Origin: Lathyrus oleraceus
Taxonomy: Eukaryota > Streptophyta > Magnoliopsida > Fabales > Fabaceae
NCBI RefSeq assembly: GCF_024323335.1
Contig: NC_066584.1
Span: 420,089,819 to 420,153,818, forward strand
DNA: 64,000 nt
Direction: 5' to 3'
A program made the translations under genes and the position numbers. Positions 20,905-32,397 of this stretch are shown one piece after another. The notes under the pieces are model-generated. The model searched no databases. It worked only from the letters and a program-made list of their open reading frames with translations, and had not been told where the DNA came from. The stretch's first letter is position 1, and each line of letters begins with the position of its first letter.

Positions 20905-22110
20905 CTACCTCTCCGTTGGTGTCGATAAACGTCAAGCTTCTCCCGTGCGTCCGTTGACGTCTGGTCGAGTCTTTCCCATTCATCCGTTGATGTCTGATTA
21001 CCTCTCCGTTGGTTTCGATAAACGTTGAGTTTTTCCCATTCGTCCGTTGACGTTTGGTTGTATCTTTTTTCCCATTCATCCGTTGATGTCTGGTTACCTA
21101 TCTGTTGGTGTCGATAAACGTCGAGCTTCTCTCGTTCGTCCGTTGACGTCTGGTCGAGTCCCTTCCCAGTCATTCGTTAATGTCTGGTCACCTCTCCGTT
21201 GGTTTCGATAAACGTTGAGTTTTTCCCATTCGTCCGTTGACGTCTGGTCGAGTCCCTTCCCAGTCATTCATTAATGTCTGGTCACCTCTCCGTTGGTTTC
21301 GATAAACGTTGAGTTTTTCCCATTCGTCTGTTGACGTCTGGTTGTATCTTTTTTCCCATTCATCCGTTGATGTCTGGTCACCTCTCCGTTGGTGTCGATA
21401 AACGTCGAGCTTCTCCCGTTCGTCCGTTGACGTCTGGTCGAGTCTTTCCCATTCACCCGTTGATGTCTGGCCACCTCTCCGTTGGTTTCGATAAATGTTG
21501 AGTTTTTCCCATTCGTCCGCTGACGTATGGCTGTATCTCTTTCCCCCAGTTCATCCGTTGATGTCTGGCCACCTCTCCGTTGGTTTCGATAAACGTTGAG
21601 TTTTTCCCATTCGTCCGTTGACGTCTGGTTGTATCTTTTCTCCCAGTTCATCCGTTGATGTCTGGTCACCTCTCCGTTGGTTTCGATAAACGTTGAGTTT
21701 TTCCCATTCGTCCGTTGACGTCTGGTTGTATCTTTCTTTCCATTCATTCGTTGATGTCTGGTCACCTCTCCGTTGGTTTCGATAAACGTCGAGCTTCTCC
21801 CGTTCGCCCGTTGACGTCTGGTCGAGTCTTTCCCATTCATCCGTTGATGTCTGGTCACCTCTCCGTTGGTTTCGATAAACGTTGAGTTTTTCCCATTCGT
21901 CCGTTGACGTTTGGTTGTATCTTCTTTCCCATTCATCCGTTGATGTCTGGTTACCTCTCTCCATTGGTTTCGATAAACGTTGAGTTTTTCCCATTCGTCC
22001 GTTGACGTCTGGTTGTATCCCTTTCTCCCAGTTCATCCGTTGATGTCTGGTCACCTCTCCGTTGGTTTCGATAAACGTCGAGTTTTTCCTAGTCGTCCGT
22101 TGGCGTCTAG
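20905..22110 (+). repeat. Tandem repeat array (~95 bp unit, ~13 copies) in Ogre-C 3' UTR
   Basis: CCTCTCCGTTGGT recurs at about 20908, 21001, 21098, 21191, 21284, 21381, 21474, 21573, 21667, 21763, 21857, 21955 and 22048. Each unit contains TCGATAAACGTTGAG, then CCATTCGTCCGTTGACGTCTGG and a second half ending CCGTTGATGTCTGG, so it is itself a pair of related half-units. Copies are more uniform than in Ogre-A. Long antisense frames here exist only because the unit lacks stops. Confidence 0.9.
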
Positions 22111-22380
22111 TTGTGATTTTTATTTTTATTCATCGTCCTTCGATGTCTGGATGTGGTTCCTTTTTTCTGAAAAAAAATCAAAATCTCCAGTGGAGTCATG
22201 GGTAAACATCTTGACTGGTTCATTGATAAATATCAGATCCCAGTGGAAGCTTCCGTTGGTGAATTATCCTGTTCATTTCCGGCAGAGTGCAAATTTCTAC
22301 GGTTCTTTAGTATTCAATCCTTGTGTACCTTGAAGGTCTGACAGCCATTGCTTTCATCCGTTCAGGTTCTCAGTTGATTG

Positions 22381-22392
22381 AATAGGGGCAGC
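22381..22392 (+). other. Polypurine tract of Ogre-C
   Basis: AATAGGGGCAGC immediately before the LTR TG; identical to that of Ogre-A. Confidence 0.85.
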
Positions 22393-23394
22393 TGTAGCAC
22401 CTCAAATTTGCACCTACCATTTGTATATACATTTTCAGTTTAGGTCATTAACATTGCATTGTTCATTGCATAGTCCATCAAGTCATCAGGCAAGACTAGT
22501 CATGAGATTCAACTGTGCAAGGCAGCAAGTGCATTTTCTATGAGATCAAAGCCCTAGGGTTGGTATAATGAGTTCATATGATCCAAGGATCATTTTGAAG
22601 TGATATGGCCAAGCATTGAAGGCTCAGAGCTCATCAGTTCATGTGCAATTCATCTGAAACCCTAAAAAGTCAACAAAAGTCAACTGTCAATTCAACTATG
22701 GATTTGGAGGTGGGAGATGGTTAGAGATGCCTCATTCATGTGCTACCAAGTCTCATTTGACATTTCAAACATCAACATTGAAGAATTTGAAGTCAGATCA
22801 AGACTTTCCAAAAATAGCAAGTGACCTGTAATTTGAACTTTCCAAAAATGGAAAGATTTTGGACCAACTTCAACTCAAGATTACATCCTCAAGAAAGCTT
22901 CAAATGAAATTTTGTCCAACATGAAAGTTGAAGATTTTTCTCTCCCATTTCCAAAAAGTCAAAGATTATCAATTTCTCATGTGTGGTTAAGGAGATATGA
23001 TCAAAACATGGCAAAGTGTACTTGAAGATTCAAATGGGCATAACTTCCTAACCAAAACTCCAAATTGGATGGCTCTTTTTGCATTGTTCTTATTTTGACT
23101 TCTAGTTTCCAAATCTTGCATTACATGGCATGCATTATCATCATATGAACATTTGCCACTTCACTTGATTTTTGGAGGGAAAAATTGAAGTTTAAATTTG
23201 GTCAATTATTTGAACATTGTGCCATTGCCTTTAGCTCCAAAACAGCATTTGGTGTGAAATTAAGTCAATTTTCGTGCACTATTCACCATGCATTTCATGC
23301 ATAGGGTGAAAATCAAATTTGCCAAAACACTCCAAAACTTAATCAATTCCATTAGCATTTGGTTTAGGCTTGGTTAAACATGATTAGGGAGAGG

Positions 23395-23401
23395 TATAAA
23401 A
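23395..23401 (+). promoter_or_regulatory. TATA box in Ogre-C LTR
   Basis: TATAAAA in the context GAGGTATAAAAGCC, about 1.0 kb into the LTR and aligned with the TATA-like site of the A LTR. Likely the Pol II promoter of the element. Confidence 0.6.
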
Positions 23402-26400
23402 GCCAAACCCTAACTGTTTTTCAAGGGGGGGCTTCATAATTTTCAGATCTAGAAATTTTCTCAAACTTTTTCTCTCAAATTTTCTCTCAAATTCTTCAAA
23501 CAAATCACATTCCATTGCTGGATTCATCATCTGGAAGCATCATTGAGCAAGATTGAACATAGATCCATAGCAATTCGTGCCTGTTTGAAGCATCTTGAAG
23601 CTTGAACTCATTAATGGTGATTTGAAATTCTGGAGGATTCGTGCACAATTAAGCTTCCTTATCTCTTCCAATCAACTTCACAAGCTTCCTAGAAGAACAT
23701 TGGAGCATTGCAAGGCTTTAATCAACACAAATCCAAATCTGCACTTCAAGAGGTCACCAAATCGAATCTCTCTTTTCTCAAAATTATTATGCTAATGTTG
23801 TAGATCTATGTGTGCTGATTAAACTGAGCTTTGAACCATGAATTTCCATGCATTATTGAGTTAGATATGGTAGATTCAAGTTTCATGGTTGATTTTTGAT
23901 TTGCTCGATTCCATGTGTACATGATGATCCATGTCATTTCCATGCTTGATTCATGATCTATGATGAATATGCTATGTGTACATGTGCTTATTTTTGAAAT
24001 CTGGGATATTTGTTCTTGAGTGATGATGAACACTCACTGTTCCTCTGTTGCGCATTGAGGAAGACGAAGTCCAGGTCTAAGGGAACGGTTTTGATGCGTT
24101 TTGCCACGATAAAGCGTTGCCATATGTGTTTGGTTAGGGTTGCGTTCTGATTGGTCATGAGAAATCCCATGCGCGCGTTCTGATTGGTTCCCATGGTGTT
24201 GACCTGTGTTGACCGAAGCTGGCGTTTAATGAAACGCAGCGTTTCGCTGCTGGCGCCACATCAAATTCAAATTAAATAAATATTTCCTTTATTCCATTTA
24301 ATTGTCACACTTTTATTTCATTTCATTTCAAATCTTTAAAAAATTCATATCAAATTGAATATTGCTCCAAAAAATACAAGGATTTTTGCATTGTGATCCT
24401 TGATCTCTCTAGTTTTTTATCACCATGATTCCTCAAGTTGTGCTTGGTTGGATATTTTTTTGCCCTAAAATGCTTGAACATGTATCCATTTTGTACCTTG
24501 CCTTGCTTATACATTTGTGAAATGCTGGTTTTTGATCCAATGATTCTCAAATTTTGCATGATGTAACTAGACTCATTTCTTGACATTTTGGTGTTGATTT
24601 GGTATTTTTATCATTTACCATTGCTGTTTTATGATCATGCTAAGTTAGGTGTGACAATTTGGGTCACACCTTGTGATGTTCAACTTGATTGATGAGTTTA
24701 CCATGCCAAATGATATCCAATTGCCTTGATTTTTTGTATGATGCATGCTATAGATGTTGTGATTGCTCATGATTTTTGTTGGAATTTTTGGGATCATTTC
24801 TGATTTAATTGAGATTTTTCATTCTGGAAGGTCACATTTGAGCTTCCAAATTGCCTTGAACTTCATTTGATTGTGAAATGCTTGTTCCTTATCCAATGCT
24901 TCTGAATTTTTGCACACTATTTCTAGACATGTTGAGTGTTGTTTTGGCTTTGGTTTGAGGTCTTTACCATGATCCATCTTTGTTTTATGCCTATGCTAAC
25001 TTGGTGTGACAATTGGTGTCACACATGTGTTTATTGTGCTTTCCTTGACTTATGTTGTGTGGTTGCCATGCCTAATGATGTCCAATGCCTCTAATTTTTT
25101 GTGTGATGATCATGTTGTATGTTCTGTTTACTCATGAATTTTGCCAAGATTATTTGAATCATTTTTGATTTAATGTGCATTTATTCCTTCTGATGTCACA
25201 ATGTGGTCACAATGTGCATACCTTGCCATGTTTGGTTCATGAAATGCTTTTGGTTAATGATATTGATATGGGACCTTTTGGATTGTGTTCTTGATTGAAT
25301 GAAGTTGATTCATGTTAAATTTCATGTTCTGTTTTGAATGTTTGACCCTCTTTTGACCCTAGGCTTTGACCTAGTGGTTTGGACTCACTGTTTGGATTGT
25401 GGATTTCAGGTTAAGAAGCGCATTGCCATGGTTGAAGTGGTTCACTCATTTAAGTTGATTAATTGGTTGATGATTGGCTAACCTTGTGTTGTTTTGTAGG
25501 TTGATGCCAAGTTGTTTGTGTTGTGCCTATTGGTTTGTGGCTTGCACATTGTTGCCTAATGCCTTATCTGTCTGATTGTGTGATTGACTGTGGTCTGTCT
25601 GTTTATTTGAATGGTATGCTGATTGGGTTAGATTTATTCAGGTACCTAAGTTGCTTTGAGTTCTTATTGAACTTGCTTTTGCTTTGCTTGGTTGCTTAAC
25701 CATTGAGGTATAACTCTCTGACTTCATGTAGTCTGGAAGACCTGTCCTGTTATGTGGGCAGGCACCTGTCTGAAGCCCTCCTTAAGAGGCAATGCTTGTG
25801 AATGTTTATCTTTGTGCCAAGCAGGTAAAGACCTCTTAAGAGGCAATTGGCAGATAAAAGAGATGTGCAATCCATCTCCTGCTACTCAGTGTGTCATTCA
25901 CTTTGCTCACACACCTTGTGTTGATGCATTGTGGATATTAACTCAAGATCATTGTTGTGTCAGTCATATGTGGAGAAGAGTTCCTACTTTCTGAACTCCC
26001 ACACTTTCATTTGTCTGAAGCTCTCCCAGGCCAGGGATAAGAGCTGTGAGATTTTACTCTCACTTCCCATTTCATCTGCTTCACCCTAACTCTCAATGTT
26101 AGGGTTAAGAGCTAAATACACCCGATTCCAGTTGGCTTGTGTTTCACAGCCTAACCTTGTATGAGCCCAATTGTGTGCATATAGTGTGTGTGCTTGCTTT
26201 GTGTGCTTGTATGTATTTGCTTGTGTTGTTTAGGATAGCTTGCTCCCTGTGCAAGTTAGATAGAAACCTTAACCTAGGACCATGGTGAATTTACATGATA
26301 ACTATTAGGCTCGAGTCAGTCTCCCTTCTAGTTTGTCATTTCCCAGTCTCTAGTTAGGTTAGAAGTTCTTTCCCTGCGTAGGGGAACTACGTCGCCCTGA

Positions 26401-26497
26401 TCCTCATACCAGATGAGGTACGTAGGCAGGAGATGAGCTGATCTCTCCGGGCGCCCTTTTTCTTTTTCAACCCCTTTGTGTTGAGTTGGAGTCTGAC

Positions 26498-26645
26498 GTA
26501 AGTCCAGCGATTGGCAGTTGGTTTCCAGTTTGTGTTTGTTGGTTCGAAGTTTGATGTAAGTCCAACGATTGGCATTCGGTCTCCATGTTTGCCTGTTTGT
26601 GTGGAGTCTGACGTAAGTCCAGCGATTGGCAGTCGGTTTCCTGTG
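26498..26645 (+). repeat. Three-copy ~57 bp repeat near the end of the Ogre-C LTR
   Basis: GTAAGTCCAGCGATTGGCA-type units at about 26499, 26556 and 26610; Ogre-A has four. Confidence 0.8.
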
Positions 26646-27122
26646 TTGTTTTGTTTGGCGTGCGTTAGCCGAGCTACGAGTGCTCTGGTTCTTCTCCGGT
26701 CAGAGAAGATACGTATGCATAGGATGCGACATCCTAGCGAGCACGTTTCCCCTGTCCCGAACTACGTCGACTCTGATGTCTGTGCCTGACAGACTACGTA
26801 GGCCCAGGATGCGATATCCTGCCGAGTCCTGTTTCTCTTGTCTTTCTGTGTGTTCTTTCCAGCCTTGTGTGCAGTTTTTGAGCAGTGTTTAGCAACCTTG
26901 TCCTTTCTTTTGAGCGTGGATCCCGTCGAGTACGACGGATGCGTAGGGGTGCTAATACCTTCCCTTCGCATAACCGACTCCCGATCCCATCTCTCTCTGG
27001 TCGCGAGACCATGTCTTTTCCAGGTTTACTTCGAGCGTTTCCTTTCCCTCCTTTGGGATAAATACCGCACGGTGGCGGCTCTGTTGTCTTGTTTTCCCGC
27101 CGGTTTTTCGCGTAATGCGACA

Positions 27123-28461
27123 ATAGGGAAAATGATAATTGAGGCAGCGCGTGGGCCAACGACCCCTGCTGGGAATAATAAAGATAAGTCATGAACAATC
27201 TTCAGTCTGAGTACTAGAAACAAGTTCTGGCTTATTACTTGGGATACCGAGAATGCCTTATGCTTTACATGCATATGTTTGAATTTTTCAATGGCGTAAT
27301 GCTCCATGAAAATGGAAATACTACGCAATTTGGGAGGATACAATGCAATATGATTCTACATGCAGGGATGTGAAATGCTTGATTAGAGAGAACGCCAAGC
27401 TGAGGCAAGGAATTCTGCTAGGGAAATGATCACAATCTTCTGGACCCTGGCAAGGCTGTTGGAGATGCACAGCACAAAGAACTCTGTGGGGAAATGACCC
27501 GCCACACGGTGTTCTGGCAAATAACAAAATACCGAGGCTCTGACTAGGGACAGAATGACACTGAAAACTTGCTGCTGAGGAAAGCGATAGTGGTTCTGGC
27601 AACCATGATCTGCGAGAGAGACGACTCAGCAGGGGAAGCAAACACCGATACAGTATCGAGATTCTGCTTCAAGGAAAGAGACCGTGGGTCTAGCGTCGAG
27701 ATCATCGATCTGGCATCGAACTCTGAGGAGCAGCCGCTTCTGCTGGGAAGATACAGTCTGACATTGTCAACTCCGCTGGGGATATACAGTCTGACACTGT
27801 CGACTCTACTAGTGAATGTATAATCTGAAACAAATGCTTGGGGAAGTACAGCAGTGAGAGCCTGATGGGGATTGAAGAATCCAACGCTCGGACCAGCTCT
27901 GCAGGGATAAGACACCAAATTCCAACTGTTGAGGAAAAACATCCGCGATCATTTGATGGGGACCTTAAGGAAATGCCCCGAGTGTACCTGTTCTGAATAG
28001 ACGATCCAAAGCACTTAAAATTTACAGCAATTTTCAATGTTTATTAAGCACGTACCTGTAAAGCTCTTATGTTTCATGATGCAATGTTTATCAAAAATTC
28101 GGACGTCATTTTTGCAAACAAAATAGTAAAATGAAAATGAACACAGAGATGTACTGAATAACATGATTTTATTGATTGAGTGGCCTTTGAATAGGTATTT
28201 ACATCAGGAAGCAATCCCTGGAAAGAGGTAATTGCACAACAGATAAAAACAGAAATTAATCTAATGGCAATGTGAAATGGATTTCTATCGGGTTCCAATT
28301 CTGCTATGATTCGCTCGTCTCCAAGATCCTCCAGATGATCATCTTTCCGAAAAAGGTGATTGGAATGTTTCCTATCCTTCGGAAGTTTCCGGTTATCGAC
28401 ACGAGATGATATTCAGAACTACTCAGAATGCAACCATTCGCTTAATCCCTAACTTTTGCCT
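27123..28461 (-). repeat. Ogre-B 3' UTR with tRNA-3'-end-like motifs
   Basis: Non-coding. On the minus strand about ten TCCCCAGCAGAGT-like motifs lie in 27150-27920. The best, at 27782-27765 (TCCCCAGCGGAGTTGACA), can pair with 17 of 18 bases of this element's own PBS. The segment 27250-27330 is the inverse of Ogre-A 9085-9165. The UTR stops at the Ogre-C LTR before any tandem array. Confidence 0.7.
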
Positions 28462-28650
28462 GGATCGCCCTTTTCGGGTTTTCAATCCACCGGGATACCC
28501 ATTTTTGCCTAAGTTGCCTTTTCAGGTTTTCAACTTACCGGGTGTACAATCTTTTCATTTTTAATCCCTAAGTTTTGCCCGAACCTTTTTCATTTTCTTG
28601 GTTCGCCGGGATGCCCATTTTTTGCCTGGACTAATCTTTTTATTGTCCAG
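28462..28650 (-). other. Four-hairpin RNA array (Ogre-B)
   Basis: In minus-strand order: CTGGAC/GTCCAG (28650-28626), CGAACC/GGTTCG (28605-28580), AAGTTG/CAACTT (28536-28511) and GGATTG/CGATCC (28488-28462). In the third stem a C-G pair of A and C is T-A, and its inner stem is CCT-GAAA-AGG instead of CCC-GCAA-GGG. Both are compensated double changes. Confidence 0.75.
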
Positions 28651-28660
28651 CGGGTCTATT

Positions 28661-31600
28661 TTATGCGAAGTATTTTTTTATTGCGTCTAAGTTCACAGGG
28701 GAAGTGAAGTCTTCACCATCCATAGTTGCAAGCATTAAGGCTCCACCATCAAAAACCTTGGTGACAATATACGGTCCATCATAGTTAGGAGTCCACTTTC
28801 CCCTGTGATCTGTCTAAGGAGGAAGGATCCTTTTCAACACCAAATCTCCGACTTGGAAGCATCGAGGACGCACTTTCTGATCAAAGGCTCTCTTCATCCG
28901 ACTTTGATACAACTGCCCATGACAAATGGCTGCCATCCGCTTCTCTTCGATAAGACTCAACTCATTGAACCTTGTCTGAATCCATTCCGCTTCGTCTAAC
29001 TTGACATCCAACAGGACTCTTAGAGAAGGAATCTCCACTTCAACAGGTAGGACTGCTTCCATACCATACACAAGGGAATAAGGGGTTGCCCCAGTCGATG
29101 TACGTACTGAAGTACGATACCCATGCAAGGCGAAGGGTAGCATCTCATGCCAATCTCTATACGTAACGACCATCTTCTGCACAATCTTCTTTATGTTCTT
29201 ATTTGCTGCCTCAACAGCACTGTTCATCTTAGGACGATAAGGGGAGGAGTTGTGATGTTGAATGTTGAAGTTCTTGCACAACTCCTTCATCATTTTGTTA
29301 TTTAGGTTAGAACCATTATCAGTAATGATTCTTTCGGGAATCCCATAACGACAAATGATTTCTTTCTTCATGAATCGGGCAACCACATGTCTGGTGACCT
29401 TCGCAAATGACACTGCTTCGAGCCACTTGGTGAAATAGTCGATGGCAACAAGGATGAAGCGATGCCCATTAGAAGCAGTCGACTCAATCTTTCCAATCAT
29501 ATCAATGCCCCACATAGCAAACGGCCACGGCGAAGACATCACATTTAGAGGATTTGGCGGCACATGCACCTTATCAGCATAAATCTGGCATTTATGACAC
29601 TTCCGAGCATACTTGAAACAATCAGATTCCATGGTCATCCAATAATAACCCGCTCTCAACAATTTCTTAGCCATAGCATGTCCGCCGGCATGAGTACAGA
29701 AGGATCCTTCATGAACTTCTTGCATTAACATGTCTGCTTCGCGTCTATCCACGCATTTGAGCAAAACCATGTCGAAGTTCCTCTTATACAACACATCGTC
29801 TTTGTTCAAGAAGAAACTTCATGCCAATCTTCTCAAAGTCTTTCTATCATTGTTGGATGCCCCTGAAGGGTACTCTTGATTCTTCAGAAAGCACTTGATG
29901 TCGTGGTACCAGGGCTTGTCATCAACTACCAGTTCAGCAGCAAACACACACGCGGCCCTATCAAGGCACATAACATCGATCCTGAGAGCATAGTTCCACC
30001 GAATCACCTTGATCATGGAGGACAGAGTAGAAAGAGCATCTGCCATCTGGTTCTCATCACGAGGTATATGATACAGCCTTACTGTTGTGAAGAAAGTCAA
30101 CAGTCTTCTCGTGTAGTCTCTGTAGAGGACCAGATTAGGCTGGAGAGTAGTCCAATCACCCTTCACTTGATTGATCACTAGAGCTGAATCTCCGAAGATG
30201 TCCAGAGTCTTGATTCTCAAATCAATGGCTTGCTCGATACCCAAGATACAGGCTTCATACTCAGCTTCATTATTGGTGCACTTAAAAGTCAGACGAGCGG
30301 TGAAAGGCATGTGGGCACCTTTCGGAGTGGTAATGACAACACCAATTCCGCTTCCTTTGGCATTGACGGCCCCATCAAACATTAAAGTCCACTTTTCATC
30401 TGGATCAGGTCCCTCCTCAACAACTGGCTCTTCACAGTCTTTCATCTTGAGGAACATGATGTCTTCATCCGGAAAATCAAACTTCATCGGCTCATAAACA
30501 TCAATCGGCTGCTGAGCAAGATAGTCTGACAGAATACTCCCTTTGATGGCTTTCTGGGATGTATACTGGATGTCGTACTCTGTCAGTACCATTTGCCAAC
30601 GAGCAACCCTTCCGGTGAGAGCTGGCTTCTAGAATATATACTTGACTGGATCCATTTTGGAGATCAGTAAGGTTGTGTGAGTCAGCATGTATTGTCTAAA
30701 TCGCTTAGCAGCCCATGCAAGTGCACAACATGTCTTTTCAAGAATTGAGTATCTCGACTCGCAATCTGTGAATTTTTTACTCAGGTAGTACATGGCATGC
30801 TCTTTCCTACCTGTCTCGTCGTGTTGACCGAGAACACAACCCATGGAATTATAAAGTACTGTCAAATACATAATCAGCGGTCTCCCTGGGACTAGAGGCA
30901 TAAGGATTGGAGGATTCTGCAAATACTCTTTTATCTTCTCGAAAGCCCTTTGGCAATCATCATTCCACCTGATGGCCTAAGCTTTTCTCAACAATTTGAA
31001 TATTGGCTCACACGTGGCTGTTAGGTGAGAGATGAACCTTGCAATGTAGTTCAACCTTCCTAAGAAACCACGGACTCGTTTTTCTGTTCTTGGCTCAGGA
31101 ATTTCTTGTATCGCTTTCACTTTGGCCGGATCCACCTCAATCCCTTTTTCACTAACAATAAAACCCAGCAGTTTTTCAGATCTCACCCCGAAAGTACACT
31201 TGTTCGGATTAAGCCTCAGCTTGAATTTCCTCAAACGCTCAAACAGTTTCTGCAAATTCACCAGATGTTCTTCTTCCATCTGAGATTTGGCAATCATATC
31301 ATCAACATAAACCTCGATTTCATGATGAATCATATCATGGAAAAGAGTTACCATAGCTCGTTGATATGTTGCCCTAGCATTTTTCAGACCAAACGGCATC
31401 ACCTTGTAGCAGAAGGTGCCCCATGGGGTTATGAAAGTTGTCTTCTCCATGTCTTCTGGTGCCATCTTAATTTGATTATAGCCAGAAAAGCCATCCATGA
31501 AGGAGAATACCGAGAACTGAGCCGTGTTATCCACCAAAACGTCGATGTGAGGTAATGGGAAGTCATCTTTGGGACTAGCTCTGTTCAGATCCTGGTAGTC

Positions 31601-32135
31601 AACACACATCCGTACCTTTCCATCCTTTTTAGGTACTTGAACGATATTTGCAACCCATGGCGGATAATTTGTAACCGCTAGAAACCCTGCATCCAACTGT
31701 TTTTGCACTTCTTCCTTTATCTTGACAGCCATCTCTGGTCTTGTTCTTCTGAGCTTCTGCTTGACCGGAGGACAATCCTCTTTGAGAGGCAAACGGTGTA
31801 CCACAATGTCTGCGTCAAGCCCCGACATGTCCTGATAAGACCAAGCGAAGATGTCAACATACTCTTGCAACAATTCGATCAGCCCCTTCTTCACATTATC
31901 TTCCAAAGCAGCCCCTATCTTGATTTCTCTCTTGACGTCCTCGGTGCCGAGATTAATCACTTAAATAGACTCTTGATGCGGTTGAATGACCCTTTCCTCC
32001 TGTTTTAACAACCTGACAAGTTCTTCAGGGAGTTCACAGTCTTCATCACCCTCTTCTCCAGCTTGAAAGATTGGATTTTCAAAGTCGAAGCGAGCCATAG
32101 CAGAACCGTTATCAATAGGATCCGGTGACGTGCAT
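28661..32135 (-). pseudogene. pol: Ogre-B pol: RT, RNase H, second RNase H, integrase; five stop codons
   Basis: Exon 2 begins at 32135 after the intron; the first conserved ATG is at 32098 (MARFDFENP). RT with YVDD at 31309-31298, first RNase H, a second archaeal-type RNase H (about 30440-30000), then integrase with HHCC finger and an intact DDE triad (Asp 29503-29501, Asp 29320-29318, Glu 29211-29209). Five in-frame stops occur at 31961, 30977, 30629, 29819 and 28814, three of them where A has Glu, Gly or Gly, but the frame is never shifted and it ends KKYF-A-stop at 28661. Domain order and length equal those of Ogre-A. Decay by substitution alone suggests moderate age. Confidence 0.9.
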
Positions 32136-32397
32136 CTGCATGAGTGATGGTATGTGCTTATGAGTGTGAACAAGGAGTGAAAACTAAACAAAACATTGCC
32201 AAATGTATTTTTTTTTATTTTGATTTTTTAAAACTGCGAAAATAGAAAGACAGTGAACGAAATATTTAAATGCAAAAAGACGTCCTTTATTTATGATAAA
32301 AAATGCAGGTAGTCACATAGATGAGCCCTACAATGAGTCATTACGCCCTGGGCGGAACGTAAGACTTGGATATGCATGAATAAACAAAGAAAATTAC
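32136..32397 (-). other. Predicted Ogre intron (Ogre-B)
   Basis: Minus strand: donor GTAATTTTC starting at 32397 overlaps the gag stop; acceptor ATGCAG ends at 32136. GA before the donor joins A at 32135, giving GAA TGC ACG and reading into pol. Same signals and phase as in Ogre-A, 262 bases against 252. Confidence 0.72.

Larger units (their letters stand above)
15850..27122 (+). mobile_element. Ogre-C: degenerate older Ogre, interrupted by Ogre-A
   Basis: The segment begins inside the C-terminal tail of gag exactly where the A LTR ends, then runs through intron, shredded pol, hairpin array, repeat-rich 3' UTR, polypurine tract and 3' LTR. It has many stops, frameshifts and two large coding deletions, so it is the older of the A/C pair. 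Its right end abuts the 3' UTR of Ogre-B at 27123, suggesting C itself had inserted into B. Confidence 0.85.
22393..27122 (+). repeat. 3' LTR of Ogre-C (4730 bp)
   Basis: Starts TGTAGCACCT and ends GCGTAATGCGACA at 27122, the same limits as the A LTR. It includes TATAAAA at 23395, stem-loops at 24648-24670 and 25014-25034 (GGTGTGAC/GTCACACC type), the hairpin near 26402 and the three-copy repeat at 26498-26645. It abuts Ogre-B at 27123. Confidence 0.87.

Noticed and set aside
21271..22054. Antisense frames of 167 and 221 codons across the 3' UTR array
   Set aside because: They are periodic translations of the ~95 bp tandem unit, overlap each other in two frames and have no protein character.
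20905..22110. Regular repeats as a CRISPR array
   Set aside because: Units are about 95 bp, directly adjacent without unique spacers, and lie in a plant retroelement UTR.
30171..30497. Plus-strand frames of 90-150 codons over Ogre-B pol
   Set aside because: They are antisense to well-conserved RT/RNase H codons.
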